A DNA stretch of 64,000 nucleotides from Frateuria soli (GTDB lineage Bacteria > Pseudomonadota > Gammaproteobacteria > Xanthomonadales > Rhodanobacteraceae). The translations under genes and the position numbers were made by a program. The number at the start of each line of letters is the position of its first letter. The stretch's first letter is position 1. The DNA is taken from assembly GCF_021117385.1 (NCBI RefSeq), contig NZ_CP088252.1, positions 930,001-994,000 of the forward strand, given 5' to 3'. Positions 53,631 to 64,000 of the stretch are shown here, piece by piece. Under the pieces are notes generated by a model. The model made no database searches. It saw nothing but the letters and a program-made list of their open reading frames with translations, and had not been told where the DNA came from.

Positions 53631-55373
53631 CTACTCCTCCAGTTCGGTCACCCGCGGCCAGGCCTCGCCGGGAAGGCCACGCGGCCGGTCATAGAGACGC
53701 GCCTGGTTGCGCCCGTTCACCTTGGCCTGGTACATGGCCTGGTCGGCGCGCTCGATCAGTGTCTCCAGGGTGTCGCCGATCGCGCGCATGGCCACGCCGA
53801 TGCTCACGCTGAGCATGAACTCGCCGTTGACCGGGATCTCCAGGCGGTGCACCCGCCGGCACAGGCGGGTAGCCACCTGCATGGCCTGCTCCTCCACGAC
53901 GCCGTCGAGCATGGCGATGAATTCCTCGCCGCCGTAGCGCCCCAGCAGGTCCGCGGGTCGCAGCTCGGCGCGCAGCGCCTCTGCCACCTCGATCAACGCA
54001 CGGTCGCCTGCGCGGTGCCCCTGCTGGTCGTTGAGCAGCTTGAACCGGTCCAGGTCCAGGAACAGCAGCACCACCGGGCGGCCCGTGCTTTCTTCCAGCA
54101 TCCTCTCGGCCGCCTCGCTCCATGCGCGGCGGTTGAGCACGCCGGTGAGCGAATCGTTGTCGGCCAGCGCGCGCACCATGTCGCGGTCGCGTCGCATGGT
54201 CACCGCGCGATCGCCAAGGCCGATCGACAGCACGATCGCCTCGAATGCACCGGCCACCACGCTGGCGTCGCTGATCCAGCCCATGTCGGGCAGGGCGCCG
54301 CTGAGTTGGGCGGTGGATAGCGCGGTGAGCGCCAGCAACGGCGTCCAGCCGACCAGGAAGAACCAGGCGTGCCGCGAACCATGGCAAGCGGCCACGGTTG
54401 CGGTGAGCAGCATGAGCAGTGCACCCAGGATCAGCAGCGGATCGACCAGTGCCTGCGCCACATCCACCAGCAGCCCGATCGGACTGCTGCGCATCAGCGC
54501 CAGCAGCGGCATGCCGATGGCCAGGGCCAGTACGGGCGCGCGCAGCAGTGGCGCGAACCGCTGCAGCTCGCAGAAGCGCGTCATGAACAGCGCCGCGAAG
54601 GCCACCGACAGCGCGATCGACGTCGATTCGAGCAGGCTCGCCGATGGCGCCAGCCAGCCGGCCTCCAGCGGATGGAACAGGAAGCCGGTCTGGATGCTCT
54701 GGATGAGCGCGTAGCAGAAGATGTAGCCGGCGTACCAGAAGAACGTGTTGTCGCGCAGCATCAGCGCGAAGCACAAGGCCATCAGCGCCATCGTCAGCAT
54801 TACCGCGAAGCAGGCACTGAACAGCGTGAGCCAGTGCGCGTCGCGGCCCAGAAACACGGTCAACGATTCCATCTGGAAGCTCAGCGGCGGCGAAAGCCCC
54901 TCCATAGGATCGAGCTTCAGCAGGATGAGGGTGGAAGCGGGAACGCTGGCCGGGTAGCGGTAGGCCAGGCGCCCGTGGCCCAGCGTCGGGCCGCCGACCT
55001 CGTCCAGCGCCAGGCGGCTGATCGGTTGTCCGGTACCGTCGTAGACGGTGATCCGCCCCAGTGCGGGCGGGGAGATGGTCAGCACGCGTTCCTCGTCGAC
55101 CCACGGCGGCTGCGGACGCAGCACGACCCAGCTACCCAGGTCCTCCCGCGGGAACGCGTGCAGCAGCGACGGGTCGAACGCCGCAAGCTGGCCCTTGCGG
55201 AACTCCTCCAGCACGGCAGCCGGGGTGTCGCCTTCGCGCGCCTCGCGCCAGCCTCCATCCAGCAGCATCGCCGCGTGCACCACGCCGAACCACAGCCACA
55301 GCAGCCCGAGCACGCTTCCGATCAACGGGAGCCTGCACCGGTTCCAGATCCTTGCTGCGGACAGCGTCTGCAT
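53631..55373 (-). CDS. 7TM-DISM diguanylate cyclase (GGDEF)
   Basis: A 580-residue membrane c-di-GMP synthase. An N-terminal signal/anchor (LPLIGSVLGLLWLWFGVVHA) is followed by a periplasmic sensor (7TMR-DISMED2 type, about residues 40-190), then about seven helices (from AHWLTLFSACFAVMLTMALM to residue about 400). The GGDEF domain follows, with GGEEF at 481-485. An RPAD inhibitory site lies five residues before it. The ATG at 55373 was chosen; a longer ATG at 55442 adds 23 low-complexity residues. It is a single gene; the nearest neighbours are the E1 gene and the FMN reductase gene. Confidence 0.9.
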   Translation of the reverse strand: MQTLSAARIWNRCRLPLIGSVLGLLWLWFGVVHAAMLLDGGWREAREGDTPAAVLEEFRKGQLAAFDPSLLHAFPREDLGSWVVLRPQPPWVDEERVLTISPPALGRITVYDGTGQPISRLALDEVGGPTLGHGRLAYRYPASVPASTLILLKLDPMEGLSPPLSFQMESLTVFLGRDAHWLTLFSACFAVMLTMALMALCFALMLRDNTFFWYAGYIFCYALIQSIQTGFLFHPLEAGWLAPSASLLESTSIALSVAFAALFMTRFCELQRFAPLLRAPVLALAIGMPLLALMRSSPIGLLVDVAQALVDPLLILGALLMLLTATVAACHGSRHAWFFLVGWTPLLALTALSTAQLSGALPDMGWISDASVVAGAFEAIVLSIGLGDRAVTMRRDRDMVRALADNDSLTGVLNRRAWSEAAERMLEESTGRPVVLLFLDLDRFKLLNDQQGHRAGDRALIEVAEALRAELRPADLLGRYGGEEFIAMLDGVVEEQAMQVATRLCRRVHRLEIPVNGEFMLSVSIGVAMRAIGDTLETLIERADQAMYQAKVNGRNQARLYDRPRGLPGEAWPRVTELEE

Positions 55374-55728
55374 CCCCTTGTCCCCGTTCGGCGTCGGCCG
55401 CGCGTCCCTGCCGCCCGCGTCCCCAACCCCCTGGCCAGGCAAGCCGGGCTACTCCACGCGACGTGCCCGGCATCAGAGACGATCCTACGCGAACCGCCCG
55501 GTCCTTCGCCTGCTTTCGATGCGAGCCAGGAGAACGGCTAGCAGGCTCCGTGCCAAGGTGTCTGCCGCCCCGTACGCTCACGACCCCTTGCCGGGCCGGC
55601 GCGCAAGCTCGGTCGTATCGCGGCCGTGTCTGACCTGGTGGGGTAGCTATGGACCCACACGAGCAGTCGCGCCGTTGCCTTTCACAAAACGGTGACGTCC
55701 GGCCGGGCGCGCCGCGCGGAGGTTTTCC
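55374..55728. other. 355-base intergenic region, no gene seen
   Basis: It separates the divergent diguanylate cyclase and FMN reductase genes. No reading frame with a ribosome site, REP or tRNA was seen. Promoters for both genes must be here; the AT-richest part is TTTCACAAAACGGTGA near 55680. Confidence 0.45.
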
Positions 55729-56286
55729 ATGAGCATCAAAGTAGCGGTCTTCGTCGGCAGCCTGCGCAAGGACTCCTTCAATCGTCGCCTGGCCCTGGCG
55801 GTGGAAAAGCTGGCACCGGCCGAACTGGCGTTCGAGCACGTCGCCATCGGTGAATTGCCGCTCTACAACCAGGACATGGACGGCAACTATCCGGCGCCGT
55901 GGAAGGCGATGAAACAGCAGGTACAGGCGGCGGACGCACTGCTGTTCGTGACGCCGGAGTACAACCGTTCGGTGCCCGGCGTGTTGAAGAACGCCATCGA
56001 CATCGCCTCGCGCCCGTATGGCACCAACGCCTTCGCCGGCAAGCCGGGTGGGGTCATCGGCGCGTCGATCGGCGCCACCGGCAGTGCGCTGGCGCAGCAG
56101 CACCTGCGCAACGTGCTGGCCTATCTGGACGTTCCGTTACTGGGACAACCGGAGGTGTTCGTGCAATTCAAGGACGACGGTCCCGTGGATGCCGACGGCA
56201 ACATCACGGTCGACAGCACGCGCAAGTTCCTGCAGGGGTTCGTCGACCGCTACGTGCAGTGGGTGCATACCATCCTCAAGCGTTGA
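55729..56286 (+). CDS. NADPH-dependent FMN reductase / quinone reductase (ChrR-like)
   Basis: A 185-residue flavodoxin-fold protein. The FMN phosphate loop is VGSLRKDSFNRRLA, and TPEYNRSVPGVLKNAIDIAS is the family signature binding the isoalloxazine ring. Such enzymes reduce FMN, quinones or metals such as chromate in the cytoplasm. An RBS (GGAGG) lies 7 bases upstream. It precedes the MerR-ATPase operon by 113 bases but appears to be a separate unit, because the merR promoter lies between them. Confidence 0.9.
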   Translation: MSIKVAVFVGSLRKDSFNRRLALAVEKLAPAELAFEHVAIGELPLYNQDMDGNYPAPWKAMKQQVQAADALLFVTPEYNRSVPGVLKNAIDIASRPYGTNAFAGKPGGVIGASIGATGSALAQQHLRNVLAYLDVPLLGQPEVFVQFKDDGPVDADGNITVDSTRKFLQGFVDRYVQWVHTILKR

Positions 56287-56361
56287 GCGCTGCACGGCTT
56301 CAGCCGTCGTCCCCGTCCGTGTCACCGTGATAGGGGGCGCCCTGCCTGATGCGGAAAGGGC

Positions 56362-56393
56362 TTGACTCTGGACCTGGATCAAAGGTCTAGACT
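56362..56393 (+). promoter_or_regulatory. MerR-type promoter and operator of the metal-ATPase operon
   Basis: TTGACT (56362-56367), a 20-base spacer and TAGACT (56388-56393). The spacer holds the dyad GACCT-GGATCA-AAGGTC. A spacer of 19-20 bases, too long for normal RNA polymerase, is the hallmark of MerR-activated promoters. The merR ATG is only 6 bases beyond the -10, so the message would be leaderless. Confidence 0.78.
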
Positions 56394-56399
56394 TGGCCC

Positions 56400-56815
56400 A
56401 TGAACGCACAACCTACCCTCACCATCGGTGCCGTCGCCAAGCGCGCCGGCGTGGCCATCGACACCATCCGCTACTACGAGCGTGAAGGGCTGCTGCCCGA
56501 GCCGACGCGCCGACCCTCCGGCTACCGCAGCTACGGCGAAGGCACCGTGGCCCAGCTGCGCTTCATCCGGCGCGCCAAGACGCTGGGCTTCACCCTGGAG
56601 GAAATCCGCGAGCTGCTTGCCCTGTCGGCCGACCGCCAGCGCGGGGTGAAGGCGGTCAGGCAGCGCGCGCAAAGCCGCCTGATCGAGATCGAGGCGCGCA
56701 TCGCCGAACTGGAACGCGTGCGTGCCGGACTGGCCCAGCTGGTCGAGGCATGTCCGGGACACGGCGCGCCCGAGGCGTGCCCGATCCTGCGGGCCCTGAG
56801 CGGGGAGGAGCGGCG

Positions 56816-56819
<4 letters not shown>
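56400..56819 (+). CDS. MerR family metal-responsive regulator
   Basis: A 139-residue activator. The N-terminal winged helix is [20 protein letters not shown], with [17 protein letters not shown] coiled dimer helix follows (residues about 80-118). The C-terminal metal site is [13 protein letters not shown], with two cysteines and a His, closer to the Zn/Pb/Cd (ZntR-PbrR) type than to the short CueR loop. It would twist the 20-base-spacer promoter upstream, driving itself and the ATPase. The stop overlaps the ATPase ATG. Confidence 0.92.
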
Positions 56820-59338
<2,519 letters not shown>

Positions 59339-59452
59339 CCCGCACCCCGTTCGCGCAGAGGCCACGCAAGCGCGCTGCGGCAGCCCACCGGCAAAAGCGC
59401 AGCGCCCCCTTGATGCCTTAAGCTGCGCGGCGCTCCGTCACAGAGGCTCCCC

Positions 59453-60745
59453 ATGCCCCGCACGCTCGCCGAATGGCTGTCCTACCAGGAAGGCGTCAAC
59501 CCGCGCAGTATCGAGCTCGGCCTGGAGCGCGTGCGCGACGTGTGGCAGCGGATGGGTGCTCCGCGCCCGGCGCGGCGCGTGATCACCGTGGGCGGCACCA
59601 ACGGCAAGGGCTCCACCGTGGCCCTGCTGGAAGCCATGCTGCGGGCGGCCGGCCGTCGCGTGGGCTGCTACACCTCCCCGCACCTGCTGCGCTACAACGA
59701 GCGCGTGCGTATCGATGGCCACGATGCGTCTGACGAAGCGCTGATCGCCTCCTTCGAGCGCATCGAGGCCGCCCGCGGCAGCGGCGCCGGCGCGGTCCCG
59801 CTGACCTATTTCGAGTACGGCACGCTGGCGGCGCTCGACCTGTTCGCGCGCGCCGATCTCGACGTGGCCGTGCTCGAGGTCGGGCTCGGTGGCCGGCTGG
59901 ACGCGGTCAACATCATCGACGCCGATGCGGTGGTGATCACCACCATCGACATGGACCACATGGACTGGCTCGGCAACGATCGCGACAGCATCGGACGCGA
60001 GAAGGCGGGCATCGCGCGGCGGGGACGGCCGGCGATCGTCGGCGAGCTGGATCCGCCCGCCGGGCTGCTCGACGCGTTGGCCGCCAGCGGTGCGCGGATA
60101 CAGCGGGCGGGGCAGGATTTCCGCGTGGAGCGACATGCGCAGGGTTGGCGCTGGCAGCATCGCGACGGTACCGCGTTCGAGCTTCCCGATCCGGCGCTGG
60201 CGGCTCCCGTGCAGTACGCCAACGCCGCGGCCGCCATCGCGGTGCTGCACGCGCTCGACGCCGAAGGCAAGCTGGCTGCGCCGATCGCGCTGGGCCAGGC
60301 GGCGACCGACGGGCTCGAGGCCGTGCGGGTACCGGCACGCCTGCAATCGCTGGGCGGCGATCCGGCAGTCGTGGTCGATGTCGGGCACAACCCGCAGGCG
60401 GCGCGGGCGCTGGCCGACTGGTTGCGCCTTCGCCGGTTCAGGCGCGTGCAGGCGGTCTACGGTGCCCTCGCGGACAAGGACGTGGCCGGTGTACTGGCCG
60501 CGCTGGGGCCGCAGGTGGATCGCTGGCACCTGGCCGGCCTGGACCGGGAGTCGCCCCGCGGCCTGCCCGTCGGCGCGCTGGCCGAGGCGTTGCACCAGAC
60601 CCTGCCGGAGGCAGGGTTCGACGCACATGCCAGCGTCTCCGACGCGCTGGCCGAAGCACGCGCGCAGGCGCAGCCGGGCGAATGCATCCTGGCGTTCGGT
60701 TCGTTCTTCGTCGCGAGTGCAGTGCTGGCTGAACCGGGTGGCTGA
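59453..60745 (+). CDS. folC: bifunctional folylpolyglutamate / dihydrofolate synthase
   Basis: FolC joins glutamate to dihydropteroate and adds further glutamates to folates. The 430-residue protein has the P-loop GGTNGKGST at residues 47-55, the magnesium site DMDHMDWLGNDRDSIGREKA, and VVVDVGHNPQAARALADWL in the C-terminal half. The ATG begins MPRTLAEWLSYQEGVNPRSI, with a conserved start. It heads the folC-dedD-cvpA-purF cluster; accD, which commonly precedes folC, is replaced by the metal ATPase gene. Confidence 0.96.
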   Translation: MPRTLAEWLSYQEGVNPRSIELGLERVRDVWQRMGAPRPARRVITVGGTNGKGSTVALLEAMLRAAGRRVGCYTSPHLLRYNERVRIDGHDASDEALIASFERIEAARGSGAGAVPLTYFEYGTLAALDLFARADLDVAVLEVGLGGRLDAVNIIDADAVVITTIDMDHMDWLGNDRDSIGREKAGIARRGRPAIVGELDPPAGLLDALAASGARIQRAGQDFRVERHAQGWRWQHRDGTAFELPDPALAAPVQYANAAAAIAVLHALDAEGKLAAPIALGQAATDGLEAVRVPARLQSLGGDPAVVVDVGHNPQAARALADWLRLRRFRRVQAVYGALADKDVAGVLAALGPQVDRWHLAGLDRESPRGLPVGALAEALHQTLPEAGFDAHASVSDALAEARAQAQPGECILAFGSFFVASAVLAEPGG

Positions 60746-60816
60746 GCGAACCGTGCCGACAGCACGGACAGGTATAATCGTTCTGTTGCATGCCGTGCCG
60801 CCTTGGAGCTTCGATC

Positions 60817-61791
60817 TTGAAAACTCGCCTGCTGGGTGCCTTCGTCCTGATCGCGTTGGCGGTGCTGTTCGTGCCGATGTTCTTCTCCAGCACGCCACCG
60901 ACGGCCGCAGGCGACCAGACCGTGAGCCTGGCGATCCCGCCGGCACCCGACCGTGACCTGCAAACGCGCACGATGAGCCTGGACCCCGACGTCCCGGCCA
61001 GCAGCGGCACCGCTGCGCCGGTGATCCCGGCGCCGGCCCGGTCGAGCGCACCGGCGTCGTCGGACCGCCTGGCCACCGTCGACATCGCCTCGCGCCGGCC
61101 GCACGACGTGGAGCTGGAACCGGATGCGGCCACGCCCGCGCAGACGCCGCAGCCGGAATCCACCCCCAAGCCCGCCCCCGCGGCGCCGACGCCGACGGAG
61201 AAGCCCGCCGACGAAGCGCCGACCGCCAGCGCGCCGGCCGACACCGCCGGTACCGCCGGTACCGCCGCACGCGGCAACTACACGCTCAATCTCAGCGCCT
61301 ACTCCAGCGAGGGCGCGCAGCGGCTGATCGGCAAGGTGCGCGCGCTGGGCTACCCGGTCAGCGGTGCGCCCATCCACCAGGGCGACCGGACGCTGACCCT
61401 GGTGACGGCCGGACCGTTCCAGACGCGTACGGCCGCCGAAGCCGCGCGCCTGAAGATCACCCAGACCATCCCCGGCGCGCCGGCACACCTTGAAAGTGGC
61501 GCCAGCGACCAACATGGTGACGTCGCCGCCAAGCCCGCTGCGACACCGGCGCGCGCGGGCGGCTACGCAGTGCAGGTGGCGGCAATGGGCAGCCAGGCCG
61601 ATGCCAACGCGTTGCGCGACAAGCTGCGCGCGGCCGGCTTCGATGGCTTCACCGACTCGGTCAGCAGCGGGGGGCGTACCCTGTGGCGCGTGCGCGCCGG
61701 GCCGCAGATCCAGCGTGCGGATGCCGAGCGCGTGCGCGACCAGATCAAGGCCCGGCTCGGGATGGCCGGCAACGTGGTGAGCGTGCCGTAA
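60817..61791 (+). CDS. dedD: DedD-like SPOR-domain cell division protein
   Basis: A 324-residue inner membrane protein. An N-terminal helix (LLGAFVLIALAVLFVPMFF) is followed by a long Pro/Ala-rich periplasmic linker and SPOR-type domains. The C-terminal SPOR reads GGYAVQVAAMGSQADANALR; an earlier one is seen in NYTLNLSAYSSEGAQRLIGK. SPOR domains bind denuded glycans at the division septum. The start is a TTG at 60817 with a GGAG 8 bases upstream and a strong TATAAT at 60773-60778. A 9-base tandem (ACCGCCGGT, 61246-61266) sits in the linker. Confidence 0.87.
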   Translation: MKTRLLGAFVLIALAVLFVPMFFSSTPPTAAGDQTVSLAIPPAPDRDLQTRTMSLDPDVPASSGTAAPVIPAPARSSAPASSDRLATVDIASRRPHDVELEPDAATPAQTPQPESTPKPAPAAPTPTEKPADEAPTASAPADTAGTAGTAARGNYTLNLSAYSSEGAQRLIGKVRALGYPVSGAPIHQGDRTLTLVTAGPFQTRTAAEAARLKITQTIPGAPAHLESGASDQHGDVAAKPAATPARAGGYAVQVAAMGSQADANALRDKLRAAGFDGFTDSVSSGGRTLWRVRAGPQIQRADAERVRDQIKARLGMAGNVVSVP

Positions 61792-61815
61792 GGCGCGGAC
61801 CACCGGGCGGCAGGC

Positions 61816-62412
61816 ATGAACTGGATCGACTTCAGCATCCTCGCCGTGCTGGCCCTGTCCGTGCTGGTCGGGCTGTGGCGCGGGCTGGTCTCGGAGGTGT
61901 TGTCACTGGCCGCCTGGATCGCCGCGTTCTGGGTCGCCTGGACGTTCGGGCCGGTGGTCGCGGCGCATTTCGAGCACACCATCTCGCTGCCGGCGGCACG
62001 GATCCTGCTCGGCTACGGATTGTGCTTCGCGGTGGTGCTGATCGTCGGCGCGTTGCTGCGATTCGTCGCACGGCGGATCCTGTCGGGCATCGGACTGGGC
62101 GGGCTGGACCGGTTGCTGGGCATGCTGTTCGGTTTCGCACGGGGCGTGCTGCTGGTGACATTGGTGGTGTTCCTGGCCGGCTTCACCGCGCTCACCCGCG
62201 AGGCGGGCTGGCAGCGCTCGCTGCTGCTGCCGCAGTTCACCGGCGCGGCCACCTGGCTGGGTGACCGGGTGCCGGAGAGCGTGCGTCGCTACCTGCATCC
62301 CCCGGTGCAGCTGCCAAAGCTTCCGCCGGCCACGTTGCCGGTACTTCCGGGCGGTTCACCCGCGCCGGCGCAATCTGTCCTTTCGGCCGTGCGAACGGCC
62401 GCGCTTTCCTGA
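61816..62412 (+). CDS. cvpA: CvpA family membrane protein (colicin V production)
   Basis: A 198-residue inner membrane protein with four helices in the N-terminal two-thirds. It opens MNWIDFSILAVLALSVLVGL, and WRGLVSEVLSLAAWIAAFWV follows, as in the family, with GLGGLDRLLGMLFGFARGVL later. A Pro-rich C-terminus is the tail (HPPVQLPKLPPATLPVLPG). CvpA is needed for colicin V export and for envelope functions that remain poorly defined. It is 25 bases after dedD and 61 before purF, a standard order. Confidence 0.93.
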   Translation: MNWIDFSILAVLALSVLVGLWRGLVSEVLSLAAWIAAFWVAWTFGPVVAAHFEHTISLPAARILLGYGLCFAVVLIVGALLRFVARRILSGIGLGGLDRLLGMLFGFARGVLLVTLVVFLAGFTALTREAGWQRSLLLPQFTGAATWLGDRVPESVRRYLHPPVQLPKLPPATLPVLPGGSPAPAQSVLSAVRTAALS

Positions 62413-62472
62413 CAACGCCTTACACCATCGGGCCTTGCACCATCGGGCTCAACGACCTCAGGGCATCAAACC

Positions 62473-63948
62473 ATGTGCGGAATCATCGGCATCGTCGGTA
62501 CCACCGAAGTGGCATCGGCGCTTTATGACGGACTCACGGTGCTGCAACACCGGGGCCAGGACGCGGCCGGCATCGTCACGGTCGATGGCGCGCACCTGCG
62601 CCTGCACAAGGGCAACGGCCTGGTGCGCGACGTGTTCGGCGAGGACTCGATGAGCCGCCTGCGGGGCAGCATCGGCATCGGCCACTGTCGCTACCCGACG
62701 GCCGGTTCGGACAATGCCGACGAAGCGCAGCCGTTCTACGTCAATTCGCCGTACGGCATCGCGTTCGCGCACAACGGCAACCTGGTGAACACCGAAGCGC
62801 TGCGGCGCGAGATGTTCCAGGACGATCGCCGGCACATCAACACCGATTCGGATTCGGAAGTGCTGCTCAACGTGCTCGCGCATGAGCTGCAGATCCAGGA
62901 CCGCATGGCGCTGACGCCCGACCAGATCTTCAAGGCGGTGGCCGGCGTGCACGCCCGTGCCCGCGGTGGCTACGCCTGCCTGGCGCTGATCCAGGGCTAC
63001 GGCCTGCTGGCCTTCCGCGACCCGCATGGCATCCGCCCGCTGGTGCTGGGCGAGCGCGTGACCGCGGAAGGGCGCGAGTATGCGGTGGCGTCCGAATCGG
63101 TCGCGTTCGACGTTCTCGGCTTCAAGCGCGTGCGCGACGTGGCACCGGGCGAGGCGGTCTACATCACCGTGGACGGCCAGCTGCACGCGCGCCGCTGCGC
63201 CGAGGGCGCGATGCACGCGCCATGCATCTTCGAGTACGTCTACCTGGCCCGCCCGGATTCGATGATCGAGGACGTCTCGGTCTACAAGGCGCGCCTGCGC
63301 ATGGGCGAGAAGCTGGCGCAGAAGATCCTGCGCGAGTGCCCGGACCACGGCATCGATGCGGTGATCCCTATTCCCGACACCGCGCGCACCGCCGCCAGTT
63401 CGCTGGCCAACGCGCTGGGCGTGCCGTTCCGCGAGGGTTTCGTCAAGAACCGCTACGTGGGCCGGACCTTCATCATGCCGGGGCAGGGCGACCGCGTGAA
63501 ATCGGTGCGCCGCAAGTTGAACGCGATCGACCTGGAGTTCCGCAACAAGACCGTGTTGCTGGTCGACGACTCGATCGTGCGCGGCACCACGTCGAGGCAG
63601 ATCATCCAGATGGCCCGCGATGCCGGTGCGAAGAGGGTTTACTTCGCCTCGGCCGCGCCGCCGGTGCGTTATCCAAACGTTTACGGCATCGACATGCCCT
63701 CGGCCAGCGAGCTGGTCGCCGCCGGCAAGTCCGAGAAGGAAATCGAACAGTTGCTGGGCGCCGACTGGCTGATCTACCAGGACCTCGCCGACCTGATCTG
63801 GGCGGTGCAGGACGGCAACGAGGAGCTCAGGCAGTTCGACACGTCCTGCTTCTCCGGCGAGTACGTCACCGGTCTTGACCACGACTACCTGCAGCAGATC
63901 GAGATGCTGCGCTCCGATGACGCCAAGGCCGCCCGCCGCAGCGCCTAG
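62473..63948 (+). CDS. purF: amidophosphoribosyltransferase (glutamine PRPP amidotransferase)
   Basis: PurF makes phosphoribosylamine from PRPP and glutamine, the committed purine step. The 491-residue protein begins [20 protein letters not shown], so Cys2 becomes the N-terminal nucleophile after Met removal. The glutaminase domain follows, with [18 protein letters not shown] and FAHNGNLVN. The PRPP site is [19 protein letters not shown] near residue 360. No iron-sulfur cysteines of the Bacillus type were seen at the C-terminus. It is the last gene of the cluster; the window ends 52 bases later in a repeat. Confidence 0.97.
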   Translation: MCGIIGIVGTTEVASALYDGLTVLQHRGQDAAGIVTVDGAHLRLHKGNGLVRDVFGEDSMSRLRGSIGIGHCRYPTAGSDNADEAQPFYVNSPYGIAFAHNGNLVNTEALRREMFQDDRRHINTDSDSEVLLNVLAHELQIQDRMALTPDQIFKAVAGVHARARGGYACLALIQGYGLLAFRDPHGIRPLVLGERVTAEGREYAVASESVAFDVLGFKRVRDVAPGEAVYITVDGQLHARRCAEGAMHAPCIFEYVYLARPDSMIEDVSVYKARLRMGEKLAQKILRECPDHGIDAVIPIPDTARTAASSLANALGVPFREGFVKNRYVGRTFIMPGQGDRVKSVRRKLNAIDLEFRNKTVLLVDDSIVRGTTSRQIIQMARDAGAKRVYFASAAPPVRYPNVYGIDMPSASELVAAGKSEKEIEQLLGADWLIYQDLADLIWAVQDGNEELRQFDTSCFSGEYVTGLDHDYLQQIEMLRSDDAKAARRSA

Positions 63949-63957
63949 CTTTCGAGC

Positions 63958-63987
63958 ACCCTCTCCCTTTCCCGGGGGAGGCGCGGG
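63958..63987. repeat. CCCTCTCC extragenic repeat unit at window end
   Basis: CACCCTCTCCCTTTCCCGGG followed by GGAGG: one unit of the family seen at 14593, 31101 and 34691. Its partner, if any, is outside the window. Confidence 0.5.
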
Positions 63988-64000
63988 GCCCGCCGGAAAA

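Noticed and set aside
56290-56398. FMN reductase as first gene of the metal operon
   Set aside because: A MerR-type promoter lies between it and merR, so the two are better treated as separate units.

Overview
The window is high-GC, densely coded gammaproteobacterial chromosome. It most resembles the Xanthomonadales/Lysobacterales, probably Rhodanobacteraceae (Rhodanobacter/Dyella/Frateuria-like). This rests on gene content and order (rplU-rpmA-obgE, then rpsT, then murJ-ribF-ileS-lspA-ispH, then a minor-pilin/pilY1 cluster), a metH gene split in two, a very large NAD-dependent glutamate dehydrogenase, and many short extragenic palindromes beginning GTAGGAGC. The genus is an inference. No prophage, insertion sequence, CRISPR array or replication origin was seen.

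Layout. 1-4261: the end of a GNAT gene, then a leftward uvrA / thioesterase / AraC-type regulator operon. 4478-6946: a small secreted DUF2059-like protein, then rplU-rpmA-obgE. 7164-8204: a Tat-exported asparaginase-family enzyme. 8312-16272: rpsT (leftward), then murJ, ribF, ileS, lspA and ispH, separated by REP-type palindromes. 16328-27933: tRNA-Thr(CGT), a TPR diguanylate cyclase, the minor pilin operon pilV-pilW-pilX-pilY1-pilE-DUF4124-fimT, and tRNA-Val(CAC). 28038-33341: a small LAB_N membrane protein, then a leftward operon of an ArsR-methyltransferase regulator and two-piece methionine synthase. 33524-35113: an acyl-CoA dehydrogenase whose 3' end and downstream region are duplicated in tandem (203 bp period). 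35114-39535: an RND efflux pump and adaptor. 40025-44956: gdhB. 45112-53491: NAD kinase, 5'-nucleotidase, DUF1003 protein, DMT exporter, glutaryl-CoA dehydrogenase-like enzyme, GNAT, GST, and a fused alpha-beta 2-oxoacid dehydrogenase E1. 53631-56286: a 7TM diguanylate cyclase and an FMN reductase. 56400-59338: a MerR regulator with a P-type metal ATPase carrying YHS-YHS-HMBD domains. 59453-63948: folC, a DedD-like SPOR protein, cvpA and purF.

How the parts fit. Most genes are housekeeping: ribosome assembly, lipid II flipping, isoprenoid, flavin, folate and purine synthesis. The adaptive parts are the type IV pilus tip cluster with a neighbouring c-di-GMP synthase, the RND pump with a TetR-type operator inside its promoter, and a self-contained metal-resistance operon where accD usually sits upstream of folC. 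The most unusual structural features are the extragenic elements: paired 24-26 bp inverted REPs, one of which supplies the ribF stop codon; a second CCCTCTCC/GGAGAGG family, one pair of which lies between the two metH halves; and the 203-bp tandem duplication. I found no clearly new multi-gene system. The best candidates for follow-up are listed as findings.
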